Assembly: GCA_000320605.2 (NCBI GenBank)
Contig: KB445796.1
Location: forward strand, 2,045,191 to 2,109,190
Source: Gelatoporia subvermispora B
Lineage: Eukaryota; Basidiomycota; Agaricomycetes; Polyporales; Gelatoporiaceae
DNA length: 64,000 bases
Direction of reading: 5' to 3'
In this document: positions 56,438 to 64,000 of the stretch, piece by piece
How positions within the stretch are numbered: position 1 is the first letter of the stretch
Layout of the letters: every line of letters starts with the position of its first letter
The notes under the pieces: model-generated
What the model was told of the DNA's origin: nothing
The model's database searches: none
What the model saw: the letters and a program-made list of their open reading frames with translations, nothing else
Program-made: the position numbers and the translations under genes

Positions 56438-56912
56438 GATGGTGGGGAGAGACCGGATGGCTCATCAGCTTCTCGGGGGTCATTAATATTATAATTCATG
56501 AACCATTCGAGCAGTGGAGCCACCATTTGTGCGCGGAGCCACTCGTGACCCGCGCACGGACGAGAGGGCGGACCGGGAGAAGATGCGTGAGGGCCAGAGA
56601 TGGATGTGCCATCAGGGCGTGCTTGTCACTTGGTGTATCTTGTGACGAGGCCACGGCGACAACGCGCGAAGCGTTGCAATGCGGGGAATGCGCGCGCGAG
56701 AAACTTGAACCGTGCGCAAGTGAACCTGCTTGCCCATATTTGGGCAGCGCGCGGAGCTCTCGTCCCGCGTCGCGTGCAGGCGCCTCGCCGCGCGTCTGAT
56801 CTTAATTCAATTTGTTCCTGCAGTGCTTGTTCGCCGCTAGGAACGGAGCGACCCCGGCTTCCTCACTCTTATCTGAGTTCGTCCAAGAAGGCCGGTAACA
56901 CTCACTAACACC
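56438..56912. other. Divergent promoter region
   Basis: 475 bp shared by the permease (-) and acidic protein (+) genes; GC-rich. No gene seen. Confidence 0.55.
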
Positions 56913-58142
56913 ATGAGCGAGTCACATCTGAAGACCGGTCTCAACTTTGACCGTTTCCTAGCGGTCAGACGGCATGCTGGGCATCTCTTGCGCGCAACAA
57001 TGACATCGTCCATCTGACAGACGCATTATCCCGATGTCAAGAGACAACACCCCGGAGAGGGCAGGAGGAAGTGGAGGCTGCGCGTCGCGGATATGCTCTG
57101 GGAATTGCCTGCTGAGCAGAGGAACTTGCTGAACGAGGTGAGGGCTCCCGACGCCGATCACAAGTGATCGACGCGATATCCTAACTTGCTTTGTTTAGAC
57201 CTACGATCCCTCCGTGTACGACCATGCCGACTTCAACGTGGACGAAGATCCATTGGACAGGCCAGAGCCCGAGGGCGAGCCCGTTGGATTTGGCATCCTG
57301 ATCCGTACGGATTTTTCCAACGAAGAGGCGTGGCAGGCCTTCTACGCAAAGATCCAAGAAGGAGAAGCGGAAATTGCGGTGCCATTATCAGCATCGCAAG
57401 ATGAGGACGAGCAGATGGGCGAAGACAGCTCCAATGCGGTGCCAGAAGGCCCGTCAAACGATCTGGAGAACGTGTCATTGCGGCGTGATGCACAGGTGTG
57501 TACGTCCGTGGACGCAGGATCAGTGGATGCCTCCCGCACCCTAATGCTGATGTGATCATTCCCCAGGTCCCCCCTGTCCCCGCAGACCAAATGGACGAAG
57601 ACGACTCGGCTGACGAAGACGACGAAGAGAGCGAGCCGCCCCATCGCATGATATTCTGCCTGAACCCGACTACGCCTGAGGGGCGTCAGCGGTTCACCAG
57701 CATGTCTAATATCCGCGCGCTTCGCCTGTTCGGGGACGTTGACATACGCGCTGCACCATCACGCCCACCGGACGTGAAACGCGTCTCCCCTCCTAATCGC
57801 CTGATAGATCAAGGCGGCTGGCAAGAAATTTACTTTTCGAGGACCGTCTGGGTCTACGACGCCCAGTCCAACATTGACCAATGCGCACGGCTCGTCAGCT
57901 CGCAGGGGCCGGATCTGTATGGGACTGCAACGTGCGTTTGATTTCGCTTCCCGTCGTAAACTTTCCGCCGAATTTGTTATGTCGCCAGGGGGGACAGCTG
58001 GCGTGCACGCGCTAGCCACGTATGCGAGCTGCAATACAATATCAGGGCCGGCATACGGATCGATTTCAACGGTCTGGATAGATGGGATTATGGAGAGCGA
58101 GTGCGTAATATACAGGAAGTAGAGCAGCGTATAGCACGGTGA
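56913..58142 (+). CDS. Acidic hypothetical protein
   Basis: join(56913..56963, 57021..57137, 57199..57495, 57567..57931, 57989..58142), 327 aa. The N-terminal block (THYPDVKRQHPGEGRRKWRL, MLWELPAEQRNLLNE) is basic-helical. A middle block GFGILIRTDFSNEEAWQAFY and a strongly acidic stretch (DQMDEDDSADEDDEESE) follow, then a C-terminal fold with GDVDIRAAPSRPP, IYFSRTVWVYDAQSNIDQ and YNIRAGIRIDFNGLDRWDYG. I do not recognise a family; the two globular blocks joined by acidic linkers suggest a conserved fungal protein. The first intron (donor GTCAGA at 56964) is the least certain. Confidence 0.6.
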
Positions 58143-58470
58143 AAGAGGCAAGCCCCGGAGAAGTACCGTACAGCATCGACAGGGGAATGGAAGGGAAACG
58201 AAGTAGTGTGGGGCGATTAGAAGTCAGTACATATGCTAAGCAGATATCATTATGTGCACGTTACTCGGGCAAGTGGGCAGCGTGTGGGTTCATTATAGGC
58301 ATACAGGAGCGCGGCTGACACAACATAACGATAGGGCATAATGAAGTCGGCGAGTCGTAAGATCGGGATTATCAAATCTGGGCGGGGATGCAGTCAGCAC
58401 ATGCACGCGGGAGCTTGCCGATGAGAAGTTCTCACCCCGTCCGGGTACAATTGCTGTGCAGAAGAGAGAA
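58143..58470. other. Convergent spacer
   Basis: 3' flanks of the acidic protein and bZIP genes. No gene seen. Confidence 0.5.
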
Positions 58471-59292
58471 TTACGAAGGGAGGAGATGTAGGCTTTTGCC
58501 GGAGCTTGACGTGGTCGTCGCCGTGGACCTTACGTCAGACGTCCTCTGTGCGAGGTGGGAAGAAGACGAGTGTGCTTCGTCTTCGGACATGTCTTCGTCA
58601 TCTTCGACTAGACCGTTACAGTCGAGGTACCCACCGCAGCACTCTGACTCCGAGTACACGCCAGATATGGAACCCATCGGCCTCCGTGGCCGTGATGACT
58701 CGGGGTACTGCGGTGCCGGAGCGTAAGAATGGTCATGTCGATAGGGCGATGTCGGGTCGGTCGGAGCAAGGTGACGGGGTGAGGGAAGCCTACGGTGAGG
58801 CGGTGGCACAGGCGATGGAGTAAAGGACGGGGTGGCAAGGGAGATAGGGGTGTTGAGTGTCGCTTGCGAGTGGGAGGGGGGCGCGTCCTGCGGGTCCGGG
58901 CCAAATGCTACTCGCTGGAAGTGGGAGAGGGACCTCGTTGCCGTTGCGAGGTCTCGCATGAGATCGGCAGAGGCGGCAGCCTGACGCGGTTGTAGAGGGG
59001 GTGCGAGGAAGAGCAGCGGGGCTTGTGAGGATGCAGACGTGTGGCGAGATTCGAGAACACGTACGACTTCAGGTCTTGGGGGCGGCGGATGGCCCGGAGA
59101 CATTGTAGCATTCCGTAGCTTGGCCTGCAGCTCCTCGACCTCCTTCCTGAGACGGAGATTCTCTGCCTCTGCGTTCTTGGCTCTATCCTCAAGCTCGGCC
59201 AGGTACTGTGCCTTGCGTGCGCGGTAGTCGCGCTGCTGGAGGAGGGCGCGGGAGGGGGGGATGGTGAGATCCTTTCTGCGACCGCGGGTCAT
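58471..59292 (-). CDS. bZIP transcription factor with atypical basic region
   Basis: Intronless, 273 aa. The bZIP starts almost at the N-terminus: basic region PPSRALLQQRDYRARKAQYL and a leucine zipper through LAELEDRAKNAEAENLRLRKEVEELQAKL (about residues 20-61). The remainder is Pro/Ser-rich with an acidic patch (EDDEDMSEDEAHSSSS) that may activate transcription. Aligning YRARK with the usual FRxRK places Ala where canonical bZIPs have the invariant Asn; the Arg nine positions on is kept. I have the impression that this variant occurs in other Agaricomycetes, but cannot check. Target genes are unknown. Confidence 0.85.
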   Translation of the reverse strand: MTRGRRKDLTIPPSRALLQQRDYRARKAQYLAELEDRAKNAEAENLRLRKEVEELQAKLRNATMSPGHPPPPRPEVVRVLESRHTSASSQAPLLFLAPPLQPRQAAASADLMRDLATATRSLSHFQRVAFGPDPQDAPPSHSQATLNTPISLATPSFTPSPVPPPHRRLPSPRHLAPTDPTSPYRHDHSYAPAPQYPESSRPRRPMGSISGVYSESECCGGYLDCNGLVEDDEDMSEDEAHSSSSHLAQRTSDVRSTATTTSSSGKSLHLLPS

Positions 59293-60383
59293 GGCGAATT
59301 TGAGCGCGAGACACGGCAGGGGGGAGTTAAATCAGATGGAGGAGGAGGCGATGGTGGTGGTCAAAAAGAGCGTCGGCTCTTGCTGCGCATGCGAGAGGGA
59401 AAACATGTAACTGGATCTGAGGGCAGCGCTTGTCAGTTAGATTTCTCCGTGACGGTCGTGCGCAAGTCCCATCCGGGCGCTCATCGCACATCTTGTCCAT
59501 TTCTAATCACCCCCGAGCAACCGGATCCGAGCCACAATGCTAAATTCATTCCGCATTTTACTTCCGCTCATCAAATTCGCTTTCCCCGCCGCCGTCATCC
59601 TCCACGACCTCGTCCATCCAACTCATCCACTGCAAGGCTCCAAGGATGCCACAGCCTCCATCTAATTACGAATGTGCGGCTGCGACACATGCACTGACTC
59701 GAACATAGCTCGATTTGATGGTCCTGAATCAGCCACTTTGGCGCTGTGCGTCCAAAACCACTGATGACAAACGACAAACTTTACTGCCTCCTCAAGACGC
59801 CCTGGCACGAGGCATCCCATCTCGACGCACGAGGCGAGACGTTCTGGGCATACAATTTTGATTCGGCCCAGTCAAACCTGCAACGTCGACATGCCGGCCC
59901 TGCCGAGGCCCGACGAGCGATCCGTTAGCCAGCTTCAGGCAGGGTGGGCATATGTCCCGATCTGGGACATTGCTAAGTACATCGAGAGAATAGAATGTTT
60001 ATACTCTACATGTGCGCGATGCGATGGTGAGGTGAGTTAACCCCTACATCGCCTCTCTATGAACTCAGATTCGAGCATGCTTAGTACATATCAAACTGGA
60101 CCATAGACGAGCAAACTTCAGTTCAGACTGAGGAGATTCTCGACGTACAGACATGGGACATCCGGTTCAACTAATCGGATTCCACCGAGCATTGGGATAT
60201 CCGTGGCACATTCAATAATTCTCCGTAATATGCTCCGAGATGTTCTCGGCAAGCACAAACAGGCTGTGTCCAGCGAGGTTGGCTGTGAGGTAATTCCTGG
60301 GAACGGAGTGAGCGAGGTTTTGGGATGCAGAATTCCGTCCTAACGATTATGTAAGCCAATAAGAACCGAAGCCTGATGGGTTG

Positions 60384-60712
60384 TTATTCCCACTACGACT
60401 AGTAGTGGGTCTTGTGGACCTTCTTGTCCGCGAAAACACTACAAACGACCGAGGATTTGCAAATGATACAAATTTCATTACAATCTCGCTTTTCTGAGTT
60501 TGAAATAGTCACGTGTTTTTCCCACAGTTACAACTACCGGCGCTTCGCGTGTGCTGCCCCACCCACTGCTCGTGTCGTGCTTTAGCCTGTGTGACGAGGA
60601 TGTGATTTATTTGAGGAGATGGTTGAGGTGTGAGGATGGTCGTAGTGGGCTCTGCCGCGCTCGTGCGGCGTTATGTGAGGTGTTTATGGTACTTACCTTT
60701 CGCCATACATGT
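60384..60712 (+). repeat. Palindrome-headed direct repeat, copy 1
   Basis: Begins with TTATTCC followed by an 8-bp inverted repeat CCCACTAC / GTAGTGGG around loop GACTA (60389-60409). It continues with TGTCCGCgAAAACACTACAAAC, a TTTGAAAtaGTCACgTG block and TACAAcTACcgGCGCTT, and ends in GGTCGTAGTGGGCTCTGCCGCGCT. Confidence 0.8.
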
Positions 60713-61045
60713 TTATTCCCACTACGACTAGTAGTGGGTCTTGGGGAACTAATTGTCCGCCAAAACACTACAAACAACTGAGATTTTGCAACAATACAAA
60801 TTTTGTTACTTCAGGACTACACTGAGTTTGAAACTGTCACCTGCTACTCTCACGGTTACAATTACGAGCGCTTGACTCTGTCTCCGCTGACGGGCCCTGG
60901 CGCTGAGGCCCCTGCCGTGCATGGCACCTGTGCGTCCTCCCGTTCCCCGTTTATTCCTTGTACTTCTCACGGGGCGTGGTATTGTCTTTGTTGCGTTGGA
61001 CGTGGTCGTAGTGGGCCCTGCCGCGCTTGCGCGGCGTTATGCGAG
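60713..61045 (+). repeat. Palindrome-headed direct repeat, copy 2
   Basis: Starts 329 bp after copy 1 with the same palindrome (60718-60738) and follows the same order of blocks, with a roughly 37-bp insertion before the shared GGTCGTAGTGGGCCCTGCCGCGCT end. Copies are diverged. Confidence 0.8.
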
Positions 61046-61775
61046 GTTTTCCCTAATTAGGCGGACGCCCCGTGAATCAGGTGATTTTTCCGATGGTACC
61101 GGGAATATCATGTGATGTTGGTATTTTATGTCTATTCCGTTTGGTCCCCCCGCTGTCGACAAGGGCGCCGAAAACTTTGAGTCCACCACGACCACAAAAG
61201 ATACGCAGAACGGCATGGACGACGCAAATCTACAATTGAGACCCAGCTAGATGATCAGTAAATCTACTGAGGGAGTTTGTTCTCGAAGCTCCAGTTCTCC
61301 TTAGGTTTGATGAGCTTATCTACGATTCGAGTGGAATAGCAGTCTTCACTGTCGTTCTGAGAATGATTGCGATTGTGCAGATTTACAATCAATAACTCTT
61401 CTGGTAACTGCGATTGGTCCGATTCGTTGCCAGGTCTGCCCGGAGGGCCTTTGACGCAATCAAGATTGTGAGCACATTTTATATGTTTCCACCACACCAC
61501 ACCCTGGAGCACCCAGAGGAAACTTATTCTATTCCCACAGTGTACATAGCAATGTCCCGGATTGGTACATCAGGTGATGTCCAGTGTTGTCCACGGTGAG
61601 TGAGCTTCTCGATCGCCAGCCTCCGCCAGCCCGCCAGCCTCTGCCAGCCTCTGCCTGTCCAAAATGCCTATACAAACCCGCATTTCCTCTGTTCCATCAG
61701 CTTTCGTATCTTGCTTTCGAACTATCACGACTCCTCACGATAACCTTCACGCTCACTACAATCGACTCTCATTTA

Positions 61776-64000
61776 ATGATGCATACGTTCACTACCTTAG
61801 TGCCTATCATACATCTGGCCATAATATGCTCCGGCGCTCCCATAGCGTCCAGCGGCAGCGGCATTGGCTCGATTGTCTCGGTGCGTTTTCAGCGCCCGCT
61901 ATCCTCACAGCAGATCGTAATGTGCTATCACAGAAGACCCTCAACACCGAGATCAAGCCTGTCCTTAGCTTTGCCGCCCTTCCCGTCAATCCTCTCACTC
62001 TTATCCCCGGAGACACGGGAGCTATCAATATCATCAATAGCTTGGTGCAGTCCGAGCCTGTGCAGACGGTTACCTCGACCGCCTCGATGCCTCTTGAACT
62101 GGTCAACCAACTTCTCTGCTCGCTCGTCAACGTGCAGCTTGTCCTCCCCCCTCAGCAGGCGGTCAGCAACCTCTTCGCTAGCTTACAGCAGCAGTCCGGC
62201 ACCTCCGTTCTCTCGGCGGTCGGGAGTCTGCTCACCCCCTGCGACAATTCCGGCGTCACCGACCTGAGCAGCCTTACCAGAGGGAGCAACGCGGCCATCG
62301 TCGCCGAGAACACTCCTGCTGCAGCCAGGGCCAGCGGCGGCGGCAGCGGCGGGTCTGGCCTCGGCGGGCTTGCTGCTGCCGGGCTCATCGATAGCGGCGA
62401 TGGCGCGGCAGGCTCGTCCAATTCGCGCTCGTCCAACTCGGGCGGCAGTGGCACCAGTGGCGGCGACCCTGCGGCGTACAACGGATTTGCATTGGGCGGA
62501 TTCCCGGGCTCCACTTCCGTCGCCACGGGCGACGGCGCCGACTCCGGGGGCGCAAGCGCAGTTGCTGCGGCGGGCAGCGGGTCCGATGACCCCTCCGGCA
62601 CAGTGTCAGCCACCCCCGTGGATGTTGCCCCGGGCGATTCCACGGACGGAACGGACGGCGCTGGCAGCACTGACGACCCCGCAGCTTCCGGCAGCAATGT
62701 CAATAATACTAGTGGCGACGCCGACCCTGCGGCCGACCCGACTAACTCGAGTGGCGGTGCTGACGGTGGCCAGGGGTCCGCCACGGGCACCAGCGAGCCT
62801 AATGCGAATGGAAACTCAGCTGGGGGCACCGGTTCTGGCGATTCTGGCGCGGACTCTGGCGCTGCGGCGGCTACCACTGGCTCTGGCTCTGGCGCGGATG
62901 ACGGTGTGGCTGACAATGGGTCCAACAACAACTCTGCCAGCGGCATTGCGAACTCTAATTCGGACAATGGTTCTACCGTGGATCCTAGTGCGAACGACGG
63001 GTCCAACGACAGCTCTGCCAGCAGCACTACGAACACCACCCCGGGCAGCGCTGAACCCTATGCTGACCCCAACACCAATGCCAACACGTCCAACTCGGAC
63101 GATGACGGCTCTGATGACTCTGGCATTCCGATCGTTCCTCTGGTCGCGGGTGGCGGCGGAGCTCCCGCCGGCACGGCCGGAAATACGGTGTCGGGCAACG
63201 TGAATTCGGGCAACGTGAATACGGCTTCTGGCAACGATAACGCGCCTGCTGTGGCCAGCAATGTATCTCCCGTGATCGGGGTCGTACCTTCTGTGGTCAG
63301 CAACGGGCCTTTGGATGGGACTGATGATACTGGTGCTGAACCTGTCTCCACGAGCACTTCTGCGGACCCTGTGAATGGCGACGTTTCTTCCACCACCTCC
63401 GCCAACGGAGGACTTGAGGGTGTCTCTTCGACCGCGGCCACCAACAATGGCGACAACACCGTCTCCTCGGCGACCAATGCTGACGGGGTCACTGGCGATG
63501 TCTCCTCTGCCACCGCTGCCAATGCCGAGAACGGTGCACTCACCTCCAGCACCACTGCGGACAACGGGAATAGCGACATCTCTTCCACCGCTAGTGTCCA
63601 AGGCAGCGATCCGTCTGTGTCTTCTGGCACCAGTGTCGACGACGGCAACACCGACGTCTCATCGAGCACCAATGCCAATCCCGGCGATGGCGCTGTGTCC
63701 TCTTCTGCTAGTGTCACCGACTCTCCTATCGCTACGGATGGTACGGCGGTCGACCCCGCAGTCAGCGTCAGCTCTACTCCTCAAATCCCAGGCGGGACGG
63801 ACGTTTCTGTCAACAGCAACGGCGACAACGGCGACAGCGTCGCCTCCAGCACCACGGTCCAGAACGGCAGCGGCGATGTCGCGAGCGGCCTCGGTGTCGG
63901 CACGTCGGACAGCGGCCCTGCTCCTGTAACAGCGGCGCCCGACGGCTCTCCTGTCTCGATCGACACAGATGGCACTGGCACCCCGGACGAGACTGGCGTC
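61776..64000 (+). CDS. Secreted Ser/Asn/Gly-rich repeat protein (3' partial)
   Basis: join(61776..61880, 61934..>64000): 35 codons, a 53-bp intron, then 689 codons with no stop before the window ends. The signal peptide is MMHTFTTLVPIIHLAIICSG. Residues about 36-150 look globular (VLSFAALPVNPLTLIPGD, MPLELVNQLLCSLVNVQLVL). Beyond this the chain is low-complexity, rich in Ser, Gly, Asn, Asp, Thr and Ala, with short irregular repeats of the VSS-(T/A)-x-(A/V)-x-x-G-x type from about 63360 on. Composition suggests an extended, O-glycosylated cell-wall or adhesive protein. The true C-terminus (GPI signal or other) is not visible. Confidence 0.75.

Larger units (their letters stand above)
59293..61775. 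other. Gene-free region with a direct repeat
   Basis: 2.5 kb. It holds the palindrome-headed repeats at 60384-61045. Short ORFs, such as one around 59860-60037, have no recognised features. The last about 200 bp are pyrimidine-rich, fitting a promoter for the secreted protein gene. Confidence 0.5.

Noticed and set aside
62152..63717. Long minus-strand ORFs (295 and 219 codons) rich in Pro/Ala/Val/Leu
   Set aside because: Complement of the Ser/Gly/Asn-rich secreted protein; composition is the expected antisense reading.
1..64000. CRISPR arrays, phage genes, transposases, reverse transcriptases, tRNA genes
   Set aside because: Scanned by eye for regularly spaced repeats, transposon ends, catalytic motifs and tRNA T-loop sequences; none found. 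A tRNAscan or RepeatMasker run would be decisive.

Overview
The window is nuclear DNA of a filamentous basidiomycete, most likely an Agaricomycete of polypore type. Genes are split by many short GT-AG introns, mostly 48-66 bp. Coding DNA is GC-rich and spacers are short. Families typical of this group recur: F-box proteins, small secreted proteins, aryl-alcohol-type aldo-keto reductases and single-pass Thr/Ser-rich surface proteins. I see no transposon, CRISPR array, phage or bacterial operon, and no tRNA or rRNA gene. Exon structures were built by eye from splice sites and reading-frame phase; every multi-exon model I give base by base closes in frame.

Layout. 1-5.9 kb: 3' end of an ACR3 arsenite transporter (+), HemK/PrmC methyltransferase (-), an ERT1/AcuK-type Zn2Cys6 gluconeogenesis regulator with a PAS domain (+), PRA1-family protein (-). 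6-11.4 kb: a small ORF, an F-box protein and the peroxisomal import receptor PEX5 (+). 11.4-17.6 kb is gene-poor and holds one Crz1-like C2H2 factor (-) with a 7-nt microexon. 17.5-24.1 kb: a large alpha/beta hydrolase (-) divergent from a fused allantoicase/ureidoglycolate lyase (+). 24.4-31.1 kb: an orphan ORF, methylthioribose-1-phosphate isomerase, and PP5 phosphatase with a 5-nt microexon. 31.5-35.7 kb: a tandem duplication carrying two surface-receptor-like genes. 36-44 kb: nucleoside hydrolase (-), RACK1 (+) with a U24-like C/D snoRNA in an intron, a short-chain dehydrogenase (-) and aldo-keto reductase copy A (-). 46.9-53 kb: small secreted protein, F-box protein, and aldo-keto reductase copy B (-). 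54.2-64 kb: 16-exon FucP-type sugar permease (-), an acidic unknown protein (+), an atypical bZIP factor (-), a palindrome-headed direct repeat, and a long Ser/Asn/Gly-rich secreted protein that runs off the window.

Functionally this is ordinary housekeeping and lifestyle content rather than one pathway. Several genes share themes: purine and nucleoside salvage or nitrogen recovery (allantoicase/ureidoglycolate lyase, nucleoside hydrolase), non-fermentable carbon use (ERT1, PEX5, sugar permease) and detoxification (ACR3, two aldo-keto reductases, SDR). They are not co-oriented and do not form a biosynthetic cluster. The most notable items are RNA-level: the intronic snoRNA in RACK1, three microexons that encode essential residues, and the fused ureide-degradation enzyme. 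I found no convincing wholly new system.
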